From the NCBI RefSeq assembly GCF_003026395.1, contig NZ_PYOO01000002.1:62001-126000 (forward strand): DNA of 64,000 nt. Reading direction: 5' to 3'. Positions 49,288-58,567 of this stretch are shown here, piece by piece. Positions within the stretch are counted from its first letter, which is position 1, and the number at the start of each line of letters is the position of its first letter. A model generated the notes under the pieces. It had not been told where the DNA came from, ran no database searches, and saw nothing but the letters and a program-made list of their open reading frames with translations. Source of the DNA: Photobacterium iliopiscarium. Its GTDB lineage: Bacteria > Pseudomonadota > Gammaproteobacteria > Enterobacterales > Vibrionaceae. The translations under genes were made by a program, and so were the position numbers.

Positions 49288-50172
49288 ATGAAATATAAGC
49301 GTATCCTCTCGCAGAGCCATGTCGTTCTGAAAGAGTTTTATGTCGATCATCATTTAATTGTGAAATTATCAAATGCAGAAGGTAATATTCACATTAATGG
49401 TCATGTTATAGATATAAAAAATAATAGCATTTTAGTTATACCTAAATTCAGTCATATTTCTTGTTCAATTAATCAATTGAACAATCAAGAAAATATTGAA
49501 CTACAAATTTTAATGATCAATGAAGAATCAATAACTGAAGCGTTTAAATATATTAGCGCTCTAAAACAACCAACCTTAGCAACTTCAAATTGCTCACCCA
49601 TTTATCTCATTGATTCATCAGAAATTGTTGAGCAAAATTTCGCATTATTTAATCAGCTATTGCCTAGCATTAGTGGATCAACAATGGAGCAAACTTTGCT
49701 GAGCCAATGCTTAGTATTCATTTTGATTGCACTTAATAATACTGGAATTGATGTTTTTAATGTTTATCGTTTTAATTATGATGAACCTAAAGAGCGAACT
49801 ATCGCAAGATTAATTACTCAAAATCCTCAACGCAAATGGAGCGTTGACGATATGGCAAAAGCACTGTTTACAACGCAATCAACCTTGCGTCGTCATTTAG
49901 CAAAAGAAGGTGTTTCATTTAGCCAGTTATTGCTAGATGTTCGAATGGGACTTGCACTTAACTTTTTAACTTTTTCTAATTATTCTATATCGCAAATCGG
50001 TAACCGATCTGGGTTTGGTAGCGCAGCTTATTTTTGTGATGCATTTAAACGTAAATATAATGTAACACCATCACAATTTAGAACCAGTTCAAGAAAAGAA
50101 AATGATATGGATGCTGATGGTTGTTTTACCTGTAAAGATCACACTGAATATTTACCTGAAGTGTGTCATTAG
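49288..50172 (+). CDS. AraC-family transcriptional regulator
   Basis: DNA-binding regulator of 294 residues. The C-terminal AraC/XylS domain (about 184-268) has two helix-turn-helix units: WSVDDMAKALFTTQSTLRRH and ISQIGNRSGFGSAAYFCDAF, ending KYNVTPSQFR. The N-terminal domain is weakly conserved, in the style of GadX/AppY-type regulators, so the effector cannot be predicted. An extra tail after the domain carries a CFTC pair and a final CH, three Cys that might bind metal or sense redox. It stands alone between sdaA and the convergent satP; no target is evident. Confidence 0.85.
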   Translation: MKYKRILSQSHVVLKEFYVDHHLIVKLSNAEGNIHINGHVIDIKNNSILVIPKFSHISCSINQLNNQENIELQILMINEESITEAFKYISALKQPTLATSNCSPIYLIDSSEIVEQNFALFNQLLPSISGSTMEQTLLSQCLVFILIALNNTGIDVFNVYRFNYDEPKERTIARLITQNPQRKWSVDDMAKALFTTQSTLRRHLAKEGVSFSQLLLDVRMGLALNFLTFSNYSISQIGNRSGFGSAAYFCDAFKRKYNVTPSQFRTSSRKENDMDADGCFTCKDHTEYLPEVCH

Positions 50173-50187
50173 CAACCATCATTCAAT

Positions 50188-50217
50188 AAAAAAACCTCGT
50201 CAATGCGAGGTTTTTTT
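50188..50217 (+). terminator. Terminator after the AraC-family gene
   Basis: AAAAACCTCG / CGAGGTTTTT stem with a six-base loop and T run, 15 bases after the stop. Confidence 0.92.
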
Positions 50218-50237
50218 ATACGTCATAAAAAGCAGAT

Positions 50238-50268
50238 ATAAAAAAGCCCCACTTCAATAAGCAGGGCT
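50238..50268 (-). terminator. Terminator after satP
   Basis: On the minus strand AGCCCTGCTT pairs with AAGTGGGGCT (two G-U) around a four-base loop, then a T run. Confidence 0.8.
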
Positions 50269-50287
50269 AATTTTAAATCGTAACCGG

Positions 50288-50884
50288 TTATGCTACAGCG
50301 TTAGCTTGTTGTAACTCACGATCTTTAGGTGCAACACCTACAGGTAGAATCACACGACCGTACTCTGCATTTAATACTTGTGCCATTGCAAAATAGATAG
50401 CACTTAAACCACAGAAGATACCTTCGATACCCGCAATAAAGCCAATCGTTTCATTACCTGTAAAATCACGCGCCGCAAGTAAGAAGAATAGAATCGTTAG
50501 AGAACCGAAAACAACTTGCTTTGCTGGTGGATAACGTAAAGAACCAACATACATAAATGCTGTAAACACACCCCATAGTAGTAAGTACCATGCCATGAAC
50601 GGTGCTGGGCTTGCCGCAAAGCCAAGTTTTGGCAAGATTAGTAAACCAACTAATGACAACCAAAATAAGCCGTAAGAAGTAAATGCTGTGGTGCCAAAAG
50701 TATCACCACGCTTAAAGCACATCATACCAACAAGAACTTGCCCTAAACCGCCATAGAAAATACCCATAGCTAGAATCATCGAGTCTAGAGGAAAAAATCC
50801 AGCATTATGAATATTCAGTACAATGGTCGTCATACCAAAGCCCATTAGACCTAATGGTGCTGGATTAGCAAGTTTTGTAGACAT
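50288..50884 (-). CDS. satP: Acetate uptake transporter SatP (YaaH/GPR1/FUN34 family)
   Basis: Acetate/succinate-proton symporter or channel of the inner membrane, 198 residues with six helices. The family signature [14 protein letters not shown] lies at residues 7-20 and [15 protein letters not shown] follows; [15 protein letters not shown] is also diagnostic. GGGGA precedes the start. Upstream is a 500-base non-coding region that may hold complex regulation. Confidence 0.93.
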   Translation of the reverse strand: MSTKLANPAPLGLMGFGMTTIVLNIHNAGFFPLDSMILAMGIFYGGLGQVLVGMMCFKRGDTFGTTAFTSYGLFWLSLVGLLILPKLGFAASPAPFMAWYLLLWGVFTAFMYVGSLRYPPAKQVVFGSLTILFFLLAARDFTGNETIGFIAGIEGIFCGLSAIYFAMAQVLNAEYGRVILPVGVAPKDRELQQANAVA

Positions 50885-51398
50885 TTTTTTCCCCTACAGG
50901 ATTTACAACAAAAATAATAAAAATTAAAAATATGTGCGCATATTTATGCGCGGCGGATCTTAATGTAAGCCGCGAAACAGATCAATGCTTATATCACTAA
51001 AACCAGCATCTAAATTAAAAAATCCTATTAAGGTATTAAAATAACAACTAAGAGTTATGACACTGAACGCGTAATTTTATTTTCTTTATTAAAATCACAG
51101 TTATGTTACATTTTTGTATATACAAACCAAAAGCAAAATCACACAAAACATTGATTTTAAAACATTAATTTAATTTATTATTTATAATGAAAAAATATCA
51201 CTCCCATTTCCACTTAAATTTATTTGATAATTTAAAATTAAACTTTAAGAAATATCCTTTAAAAATCGATTTTTCTAAAATATAGAGCTAAAAAAAAAGC
51301 AACTTAAGTCACTTTTTTATACAAAACAAGTAAAAATCAATATCATAATAAATTCATTGTATAAGTATCATTTTTTCTTATAACTGATCTTATGACAT
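50885..51398. other. Non-coding region upstream of satP
   Basis: About 510 very AT-rich bases with no protein gene. It holds a perfect 6-bp inverted repeat CGCGGC / GCCGCG (50949-50974) in what should be the satP leader, and the terminator of the alcohol dehydrogenase (51290-51318). The length between the two suggests distal regulator sites, none recognised. Confidence 0.45.
51290..51318 (-). terminator. Terminator after the iron-type alcohol dehydrogenase
   Basis: On the minus strand AAAAAAGTGAC pairs with GTTGCTTTTTT (two G-U) around TTAA, then more T. Confidence 0.82.
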
Positions 51399-52562
51399 TT
51401 AAGCATGACAATTATTGTGACAAACTTGTCTCAAAATCGTGATTAATCGCTGTTGATTTAATGGTAACGGATTACCTTTGATTGCATTGGTACGTAATGC
51501 ATCCTCAGCAACCTCTTCAAACATGGTATTACACAAACCATAATCAGATAATAATGGTAACTGTAATTTTATTAGCACGTTCTCTACCCATTGCACGCTA
51601 TCTTCAATCATAGCCTCATTATTCAATGTCAATATCATCGCTAGTTTTCGATAACGCGCCAAAACATCACTACGGCCAAGCTCCATTGCAACTGAAATGT
51701 TTTCTTTCATCACGTAAGGCGAGAGTCGCGCCGTAATCAGTCCATGAGGTGCTTCTAAGCGACCACTTAATGCTGATGCTAATCCATGAGCTGCACCTAA
51801 TTTAGCATTTGACCGCGCCATACCACCCAGCATTGCAGCAAAAGCCATATCACGTCGAGATGGATAATGATCATCTCGACATGCTGGCAATATTGACATC
51901 GCAATACGCTTTAACCCTTCTTCACAAATCATATCGGTTAATGGATTCGGTTCACCACACACATACGCTTCCATTAAATGAGTAAAAGCATCCATACCAC
52001 AATATCCTGACAGCACCGCATCCGTTCCGTAGGTTAAGGTCGGATCAATAATGGCTAAATCAGGAAATAACGCCACATTACTTAAATTTACTTTTACTTG
52101 TTCTTGTGCTGATTGTAAGACAGCACTTTTACTGACTTCAGCGCCAGTACCCGCCGTGGTCGGAATGGCAATAAAAGGTAGTGATTTAACGTGTAATGGA
52201 ACATTGCGCCCGACAACATCGACATAATCATAAACGCTACCTTGGTTAGGAATTAAGGCCGCCAGAGATTTAGCAACATCAAGTACACTCCCCCCTCCGA
52301 TTCCAATCACCATATCAGGACAAAAAGTCCGCCCCGTTGCAGCTAACTCTTCCATCATTGCGATTAAGGGTTCACCTTTAATGACTAATCGCTGATAACG
52401 CATATTCTGTTGTTTGAAATATTGCTCCAGAGCTAGTGAACGTTGTTGATCTTGCCCGGTCACCAATAGCACACTGTAACCAAATTGATTAAGCAGCGAT
52501 AAAGAATCATGCAGAGCACCTTCACCAAACACTATCCGTGTTGAAGTCATAAACTGAAACAT
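51399..52562 (-). CDS. Iron-containing alcohol dehydrogenase
   Basis: Group III metal-dependent NAD(P) alcohol dehydrogenase, 387 residues. The dinucleotide loop is GIGGGSVLDVAKS (about 87-99), and the expected Asp-His-His-His metal set is Asp191, His195 (GMDAFTHLMEAY), His259 (AAHGLASAL) and His273 (APHGL). Substrates in this family range from ethanol and butanol to lactaldehyde and propanediol; specificity cannot be read here. AGGA precedes the ATG. Monocistronic between its terminator and the porin. Confidence 0.9.
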   Translation of the reverse strand: MFQFMTSTRIVFGEGALHDSLSLLNQFGYSVLLVTGQDQQRSLALEQYFKQQNMRYQRLVIKGEPLIAMMEELAATGRTFCPDMVIGIGGGSVLDVAKSLAALIPNQGSVYDYVDVVGRNVPLHVKSLPFIAIPTTAGTGAEVSKSAVLQSAQEQVKVNLSNVALFPDLAIIDPTLTYGTDAVLSGYCGMDAFTHLMEAYVCGEPNPLTDMICEEGLKRIAMSILPACRDDHYPSRRDMAFAAMLGGMARSNAKLGAAHGLASALSGRLEAPHGLITARLSPYVMKENISVAMELGRSDVLARYRKLAMILTLNNEAMIEDSVQWVENVLIKLQLPLLSDYGLCNTMFEEVAEDALRTNAIKGNPLPLNQQRLITILRQVCHNNCHA

Positions 52563-52893
52563 AGTTATTTATCCTGTTTTAAATAATATTTATTCTATGA
52601 AACCTCGTATTTGACCTTCGCTATATCTTTTATCAAGGCTCGTTAATTTATAAGCTATCTAAAATTAGATTCTATTAGATGGCTTAATTTAATATTGATT
52701 ACAAACAAGTTTTTATACATTTCAATAACTACAACATTAATATCAATACTGACTCACATTTAGTATTACTACGACAATAAGATACATGTAGTAAAAGTGA
52801 CTTCTCATCGTAATAGAAGCGTAATAGTACGTCGTTAGGCTGCGTAGAGTTCAAAGGCAATGAAGCCGTATAATAATCTATGAGGAATGAACC
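52563..52893. other. Porin promoter region with 11-base direct repeats
   Basis: About 330 non-coding bases shared by the divergent dehydrogenase and porin genes. CGTAATAG occurs at 52809-52816 and 52820-52827, an 11-base (one helical turn) direct repeat, 65-85 bases before the porin ATG. This could be a tandem activator site. GAGGAA precedes the start. Confidence 0.4.
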
Positions 52894-53847
52894 ATGAAAA
52901 ATGCAGCAGTGGTCGCCGCTATTTTTACAAGTCTATTTACTGGAACAACAACCGCCGCCACCATCTATAATAATAACGACACCAGTCTTGAACTTGGTGG
53001 TAGAGTCGAACCTCGCTTTAATCTCTCAAAAGAAAATAAAGGTGATAATAATGACGGTAATGAATTTAAAGATAAAAGCCGTGCTCGATTAGCATTAAAA
53101 GGCCAGTCTGTTATTAATGAACAGTTCTCTGTCTTTGGTAAATATGAAGTTGAAATTTCAGATAATAACAACAGCACTGTAGATACTCGTTATCTTTATG
53201 CTGGTCTTGATACTGCCATTGGTGCGATGTCTTACGGTAAACAAGATTCAGCACAAGTTATGCTAACCGATTACACTGATATTTTATCGACTTTTGGCGG
53301 CGATGCGGTTGACCTTGTTGATGGTAATAAAGACAAACGAGAAAACAATTTTTTATACGTTGGTGAATTTAATAATATTGCTGTTGCCACTAACTACATC
53401 GCTGAAAATAATAACAACCTAAAAGACAGCGATAGCTATGGTATTGCCGCACAATATCAGTTCCCATTTGGGTTAAATGTGGGTGCAGGTTACGTTAATG
53501 GTAATGATGGCGCTAATATTGATGCTCGCCAATTTAACTTCGCCATGAGTTATGAACTGAATAACATTTATGCGGCGGCTACTTATGCGAATGGTAAACA
53601 TGGTGATGCTGATTTAAGTGGCTATGAGTTAGCCGCGGCTTACACCTTTGATCAGTTTACGGCGCGAGGTGTTTATAACTTTCAGCAATCAGAACAAAAT
53701 AATACCACTACCGATGAAGTCGATTATTTTGCTCTAGAAGGTCTCTATAAGTTCAACAAATCGCTACGCACTTATATTGGTTATAAATTCCAACAACTCG
53801 ATGCAAAAGATGACGAATTACAAGCGGGTATTCGCTACGATTTCTAA
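52894..53847 (+). CDS. General porin (OmpU/OmpL-like)
   Basis: Trimeric outer-membrane diffusion channel, 317 residues. The signal peptide (about 1-21, ending TTTA before ATIYNNND) is followed by DTSLELGGRVEPRFN, many amphipathic strands, and the C-terminal aromatic RYDF. LYAGLDTAIGAMSYGKQDSAQVML is the typical porin region leading into the constriction loop. Asn/Asp-rich surface loops fit a marine porin. In vibrios such porins are often controlled by ToxR or OmpR; the tandem CGTAATAG upstream may be relevant. Confidence 0.88.
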   Translation: MKNAAVVAAIFTSLFTGTTTAATIYNNNDTSLELGGRVEPRFNLSKENKGDNNDGNEFKDKSRARLALKGQSVINEQFSVFGKYEVEISDNNNSTVDTRYLYAGLDTAIGAMSYGKQDSAQVMLTDYTDILSTFGGDAVDLVDGNKDKRENNFLYVGEFNNIAVATNYIAENNNNLKDSDSYGIAAQYQFPFGLNVGAGYVNGNDGANIDARQFNFAMSYELNNIYAAATYANGKHGDADLSGYELAAAYTFDQFTARGVYNFQQSEQNNTTTDEVDYFALEGLYKFNKSLRTYIGYKFQQLDAKDDELQAGIRYDF

Positions 53848-53863
53848 ATAAAATCACAATATT

Positions 53864-53893
53864 AAAGCCAGACTCAGTGTCTGGCTTTTTGTG
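53864..53893 (+). terminator. Terminator after the porin
   Basis: AAAGCCAGAC / GTCTGGCTTT perfect stem with a five-base loop and T run. Confidence 0.92.
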
Positions 53894-54015
53894 GTTGGAT
53901 ATTGTTTTAGGTTGTGGTTGCTATATCGCTTTTATCTATTGGTTTAACAGAAAAAACCCGCTTTCGCTATTGCCTTAGCCGCGTTATAGTAATGACAAAT
54001 TATGAGGAGAAATTT

Positions 54016-54279
54016 ATGTTCGTTGTTATTTTTGGTCGTCCAGGTTGCCCATTTTGTGTTCGTGCAAAAGAATTAGCAGAAAAAATCAAAGAAGAGCGCG
54101 ACGATTTTAACTTCCGCTATGTTGATATCCACGCTGAAGGTATCAGTAAAGCTGATCTAGAAAAAACCGTTGGTAAACCCGTTGAAACGGTACCTCAGAT
54201 TTTTGTTGATCAAGATCACATTGGTGGCTGCACTGAATTTGAAGCTTATGCAAAAGAACATAACCTTCTATATAAATAA
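54016..54279 (+). CDS. grxA: Glutaredoxin 1 (GrxA)
   Basis: Glutathione-dependent dithiol oxidoreductase that reduces ribonucleotide reductase and other disulfides. 87 residues from the ATG at 54016, which has GAGGAG seven bases upstream; the open frame extends further up, but without that signal. The active site is CPFC (Cys11, Cys14) in FGRPGCPFCVRAKELAEK, and the glutathione-binding TVPQIFVDQDHIGGCTEF is intact. An additional Cys occurs where E. coli has Tyr (GGCTEF for GGYTDF). Confidence 0.95.
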   Translation: MFVVIFGRPGCPFCVRAKELAEKIKEERDDFNFRYVDIHAEGISKADLEKTVGKPVETVPQIFVDQDHIGGCTEFEAYAKEHNLLYK

Positions 54280-54299
54280 ACACCATATTATTGATTAAC

Positions 54300-54329
54300 A
54301 AAAAGGCTGACATTGTCAGCCTTTTTTTA
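54300..54329 (+). terminator. Terminator after grxA
   Basis: AAAAAGGCTGAC / GTCAGCCTTTTT stem with an ATT loop and T run. Confidence 0.95.
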
Positions 54330-54540
54330 TAATTTTATAATTGTCATTCATTATTAAAACACTATTTTTTAACGTATGACGCTCCTTTAAACAACCCTTC
54401 AAAAAAAATACAATTTATATTGAAGAGTTCGTTTATAAAATGGCTTTTCGTTATTTATTTCTAATATAAACTATAACCTCTGTTCAAAATCAGCTAGAAT
54501 TTACCCCACTTTTATCTTTCCATTATTTCGGAAATCCGTC

Positions 54541-56223
54541 GTGAACATTGATGTAGCCGCTCTTCTACACCAAAATGATATTTTATTGCTATTTGTAGTC
54601 CTTGCTGTTGGTTTAAGTATCGGTAAAATTCGTTTTGCCAAAATGACACTAGGTAACTCTATTGGCGTTCTACTTACTGCTTTATTATTTGGTAATGCTG
54701 GTTTTACGTTTGACACTGACGCACTAAATATTGGCTTTATGCTATTTATTTTCTGTGTGGGTATAGAAGCTGGACCAAACTTTTTTGGCATCTTCTTCCG
54801 TGATGGTAAACACTATTTATTACTCGCATTAGTTGTCTTGTTGTCATCAATAGCTATAACGATGACCATGGCACGTTATCTGCACATGGATATAGGTTTA
54901 GCGACAGGCTTGATGGCTGGTTCACTAACAGCAACGCCAGTACTTGTGGGTGCAAAAGATGCGCTTCACAATGGTCTTGCGGGTATTACCGATCCTGCGG
55001 TGATTAAACAATTAAGCGAAAGCTTAAGTGTTGGCTATGCTATGTCATATCTTGTCGGCTTAGTCAGTTTGATCTTCCTCGCTAAACTGATGCCTAAATT
55101 ACAAAAGCAAAACCTTGCTGAATCATCACAGCAAATTGCACGCGAACGTGGTATCGGCGAAGTCGCACAACGTAAAGTGTATCTACCCATTATTCGTGCC
55201 TACCGCGCAGGCCCTGAATTGATTAATTGGATTGATGGCCGTAATTTACGTGAACTCGGTATTTATCGCCAAACGGGCTGTTATATCGAACGTGTACGTC
55301 GTAATGGTATCTTAGCTAACCCAGATGGTGACGCTATTTTACAAGAAGGCGACGAAATCGCACTAGTAGGTTACCCTGATAGCCACGCGCGCCTTGATCC
55401 TAGTTTCCGTAACGGTAAAGAAGTCTTTGACCGCGATTTACTCGATCTTCGTATTGTTGAAGAAGAAATCGTGGTTAAAAATGATGGTATTGCAGGTAAG
55501 CGTTTATCAGAATTAAACTTATCTGAATATGGCTGTTTCTTGAACCGCGTAGTTCGAGCACAAATTGAAATGCCAATGGACCACAATATCCTATTGAATA
55601 AAGGGGACATTCTACAAGTTAGTGGTGAGAAAAGCCGGGTTTTAGGACTTGCTGAACGTATTGGTTTTATCTCTATTCACAGTCAAATTGCTGATCTTCT
55701 CGCGTTCTGTTGCTTCTTTATTATTGGCCTATTAATGGGCTTAGTAACCATGAAGTTTGGTCATGTTGCTTTTGGTTTAGGCAGTGCTGCCGGATTATTG
55801 ATCGCAGGTATTACATTAGGCTTCTTACGTGCTAACCACCCAACCTTTGGTTATGTGCCTCAGGGCGCGCTTAATATGGCTAAAGATTTAGGCTTAATGG
55901 TCTTCATGGTGGGGATTGGTTTAAGTGCGGGTTCTAATCTATTTGCTTCTATTGGCAATATAGGTTTAACCGTCTTTATTACTAGCTTAATGGTCAGTGT
56001 TATTCCTGTCGTGTTAGCCTATTTATTTGGCGCTTACGTACTTAAAATGAATCGAGCATTATTGTTTGGTGCCATCATTGGTGCACGTACTTGTGCCCCT
56101 GCAATGGACATGATCAATGAACATGCTCGCAGTACAATTCCCGCGCTAGGCTATGCCGGCACGTATGCGATTGCCAACGTGTTACTGACTATCGCAGGTA
56201 CACTGATCTTTATTTTCCAATAA
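54541..56223 (+). CDS. ybjL: YbjL, AspT/YidE-family putative transporter
   Basis: Putative inner-membrane transporter of the aspartate:alanine exchanger (AAEx) family, 560 residues (E. coli YbjL 561). Two blocks of about five helices flank two RCK_C (TrkA-C) domains at about 200-380. [36 protein letters not shown]-type [20 protein letters not shown] and [14 protein letters not shown] match YbjL closely. The substrate is unknown. The start is GTG at 54541. Near grxA, as in E. coli. Confidence 0.92.
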   Translation: MNIDVAALLHQNDILLLFVVLAVGLSIGKIRFAKMTLGNSIGVLLTALLFGNAGFTFDTDALNIGFMLFIFCVGIEAGPNFFGIFFRDGKHYLLLALVVLLSSIAITMTMARYLHMDIGLATGLMAGSLTATPVLVGAKDALHNGLAGITDPAVIKQLSESLSVGYAMSYLVGLVSLIFLAKLMPKLQKQNLAESSQQIARERGIGEVAQRKVYLPIIRAYRAGPELINWIDGRNLRELGIYRQTGCYIERVRRNGILANPDGDAILQEGDEIALVGYPDSHARLDPSFRNGKEVFDRDLLDLRIVEEEIVVKNDGIAGKRLSELNLSEYGCFLNRVVRAQIEMPMDHNILLNKGDILQVSGEKSRVLGLAERIGFISIHSQIADLLAFCCFFIIGLLMGLVTMKFGHVAFGLGSAAGLLIAGITLGFLRANHPTFGYVPQGALNMAKDLGLMVFMVGIGLSAGSNLFASIGNIGLTVFITSLMVSVIPVVLAYLFGAYVLKMNRALLFGAIIGARTCAPAMDMINEHARSTIPALGYAGTYAIANVLLTIAGTLIFIFQ

Positions 56224-56242
56224 TTGCATCAGGCAACCTTAG

Positions 56243-56282
56243 TAGAGGCTGATTTATTAGTTTACTGATAAGTCAGCCTCTA
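56243..56282. terminator. Long hairpin after ybjL
   Basis: TAGAGGCTGA (56243-56252) pairs perfectly with TCAGCCTCTA (56273-56282). The stem continues inwards with G-U pairs to about 18 bp and a TTTA loop. It is not followed by a T run, so it may be a processing or stability element as well as a terminator. Confidence 0.5.
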
Positions 56283-56477
56283 TTCAGTCAGACTCTCAAC
56301 ACTAAATATTTACGTTAAGTGTAACTAGCACAATAATAACGCTCTCTTTTATCATACTATTCTCCGCTAGCTTACATACCCCATCATGCCGTTATGGTAA
56401 CAATAACTAATGCACTTTATGCTTTGATACTTTACCATAGCCTATCAATACCGTTTGTTATCTTTGGTGCCCAATCT

Positions 56478-57152
56478 ATGCGTATTCTTATTGTCGAAGA
56501 CGATGCTATTCTTAGCCATCACTTAAAATCGCAACTCAGCGAATTAGGAAATCAAGTTCAATGTGCCAACACCGCCGAAGAAGGGCTGTTTTTTGCACAA
56601 AACTATCCCAATGATATTGCCATTGTTGATATCGGTTTACCGGATAGAGACGGCATCAGTCTAATTAAAGATATGCGTAAAAAAGGCTTACGTTTACCGA
56701 TAATGATTTTAACCGCACGTTCAAATTGGCAAGATAAAGTCACAGGTCTTGAAGCCGGTGCGGATGATTATTTAGTTAAGCCCTTTCAAAAAGAAGAAAT
56801 GGTCGCTCGTCTCAGTGCCCTTGTTCGTCGTAGTGCTGGCTTTGTAAAACCAGAAATGACGGCGGGTGATATTCGTGTCGATTTATTAGCAAAGCAAGTT
56901 TATGTTTGCGACGAACTACTTGAACTCACCGCGTTTGAATATGATTTATTAGAGTATTTAATGCGTCATAGCCGCCAAGTCGTCTCAAAACAACGACTAC
57001 TTGATGTGCTATATGAAGATCAAGAAGGCGATCCAAATACAATTGAAGTTATGATCAGTCGTCTACGCAAAAAATTCACTAAAACTGGACAAAACAACCC
57101 TATTTCAACCATTCGTGGTCAAGGGTATATTTTTGAAATCAGCGCTCAATGA
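56478..57152 (+). CDS. phoP: PhoP-like response regulator
   Basis: OmpR/PhoB-family regulator, 224 residues from the ATG at 56478 (MRILIVEDDAILSHHLKSQL), matching E. coli PhoP in length and sequence. The receiver has the acidic pair Asp8-Asp9, phosphorylated Asp51 (VDIGLPDRDG) and the KPF Lys near 101; LTARSNWQDKVTGLEAGADDY is strongly PhoP-like. A winged-helix domain follows (ISRLRKKF, TIRGQGYIFE). It overlaps phoQ by four bases. PhoP systems respond to low Mg2+ and antimicrobial peptides; the exact stimulus here is inferred only. Confidence 0.82.
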   Translation: MRILIVEDDAILSHHLKSQLSELGNQVQCANTAEEGLFFAQNYPNDIAIVDIGLPDRDGISLIKDMRKKGLRLPIMILTARSNWQDKVTGLEAGADDYLVKPFQKEEMVARLSALVRRSAGFVKPEMTAGDIRVDLLAKQVYVCDELLELTAFEYDLLEYLMRHSRQVVSKQRLLDVLYEDQEGDPNTIEVMISRLRKKFTKTGQNNPISTIRGQGYIFEISAQ

Positions 57153-58492
57153 AACGTTTTTTCCAGCCACGATTAAGACAACGAGTATTGATCACATCAG
57201 TCGCCATCATTGCATTGGTGACTTCTGCATTGGCGGCGGTTATCAATAAGCTCTACTCTCAAAGCTATATGGCATCATATTCATCAGAACTTGTTGCTCA
57301 AATGCCGATGGTAGTCGCACAACTTAATCGAGCCGGATTAATTAAAGATGTTGATAAATGGATAGATTCTCTCGACCCATCAGATACTGATTATATTGCC
57401 GTTGTTTGCGATCAAAGTGATCAAACAACCTGGGTTTCCAATCAAGCATCAGAAGCCAACTTACGTGATGTTTGTCGTTATTTACCCGAGAATATTTCGA
57501 CACCAACATTGATTAAAATGAAAAATCATCAAGATTATATTGCTTATAATCTCAGTCGTAATAAAGAAGATGGCACCATTTATCAATTGGTTGTTCTTCG
57601 TTCTGCTGATGCCTATGAATATTCTTTATCCCAATTGCATAAACGTACCGCTTTTTATTTAGGATTATTTGTTTTAATTGCGGTTGCCTTTCTTATCGCT
57701 GCCTTTCACTGGGGGTTTCAGCCACTTCGAAAATTAGCCTCTCAGTTAGATCAAATGACCGAAGCTAAACGAGAAAAGCTAGATGATGATTATCCAATGG
57801 AATTACAAGAAGTCACCATGGCGGTTAATCGACTCAGCCGTATCAGTAATGACCAGCAAGGACGTTATCGTCATGCGATGGATGACCTTGCTCATAGCTT
57901 AAAAACGCGTTTAGCCGCCACCAATGCCCTACTTGATGACTCAACCTTAGATCGCCGTGAGCTGAACCAACGTATCATGGAACAAATCAGTCAAATGGAT
58001 GATTTAGTACAATATCAGCTCAAACGAGCCATGGTGGGTCAGCAAGGGTTACATAAAAGTAATGTTGAACTTAAACCGATAATTACCAGCCTAAATCGAA
58101 TGTTAAACAAGATTTATGCCGATAAACAGCCAGCATTACATTATCATTTTGATGAAGACTTAAAACTACCCATCAATAAAGATGATTTAATGGAATTATT
58201 TGGCAATATGTTGGAAAACAGTTTCCGCTTTTGTATTAGCCAAGTGAAATTATCTGTTATTGAAAATAGTGATTCTTTCACTATTATCATTGAAGACGAT
58301 GGTCCTGGGGTTAAACCTGCATTACGTGAAGCTATTTTTCAACGGGGTGTGCGCGCAGATCAACTCAATCCAGGGCAAGGTATTGGCCTCTCGGTGTGTA
58401 ATGAAATCATTGATAGCTACCAAGGTAAGATTCATGTTGAAGACTCAAAACTTGAGGGTGCTGCGTTCATTATTGAGCTACCAAAAAGCTAA
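57149..58492 (+). CDS. phoQ: PhoQ-like sensor histidine kinase
   Basis: Membrane sensor kinase of 447 residues. Membrane helix 1 is about 12-32, the periplasmic sensor about 33-165 (with an acidic cluster DSLDPSDTD), helix 2 about 166-188, then HAMP, the dimerisation/phosphoacceptor helix and the ATPase domain. The phospho-accepting residue is His249 in LAHSLKTRLA. PhoQ-type enzymes read HSLKTPL here, and the usual Pro is Arg. The N box (NMLENSFRF) and G boxes (EDDGPGV, GQGIGLSV) are intact. Its start overlaps phoP (ATGA). Followed by a good terminator. Confidence 0.8.
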   Translation: MKRFFQPRLRQRVLITSVAIIALVTSALAAVINKLYSQSYMASYSSELVAQMPMVVAQLNRAGLIKDVDKWIDSLDPSDTDYIAVVCDQSDQTTWVSNQASEANLRDVCRYLPENISTPTLIKMKNHQDYIAYNLSRNKEDGTIYQLVVLRSADAYEYSLSQLHKRTAFYLGLFVLIAVAFLIAAFHWGFQPLRKLASQLDQMTEAKREKLDDDYPMELQEVTMAVNRLSRISNDQQGRYRHAMDDLAHSLKTRLAATNALLDDSTLDRRELNQRIMEQISQMDDLVQYQLKRAMVGQQGLHKSNVELKPIITSLNRMLNKIYADKQPALHYHFDEDLKLPINKDDLMELFGNMLENSFRFCISQVKLSVIENSDSFTIIIEDDGPGVKPALREAIFQRGVRADQLNPGQGIGLSVCNEIIDSYQGKIHVEDSKLEGAAFIIELPKS

Positions 58493-58518
58493 TGGTTAAT
58501 CGTTTTCTCTGATTTATT

Positions 58519-58545
58519 AGCCAGCACTTTTATGCTGGCTTTTTA
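58519..58545 (+). terminator. Terminator after phoQ
   Basis: AGCCAGCA / TGCTGGCT stem with a six-base loop and T run. Confidence 0.92.
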
Positions 58546-58567
58546 ACACCTGAAAAATATAAAATTA

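Noticed and set aside
14727..50172. Acid-resistance island because HdeD-like and GadX-like AraC genes occur in one window
   Set aside because: They are 35 kb apart among unrelated core genes, with no gad or hdeA/B genes. HdeD-family proteins are widespread.
50885..51398. Hidden small gene upstream of satP
   Set aside because: All frames are short, highly AT-rich and lack ribosome-binding sites.
53914..54015. N-terminal extension of grxA
   Set aside because: The frame is open, but the GAGGAG and the family alignment place the start at 54016.
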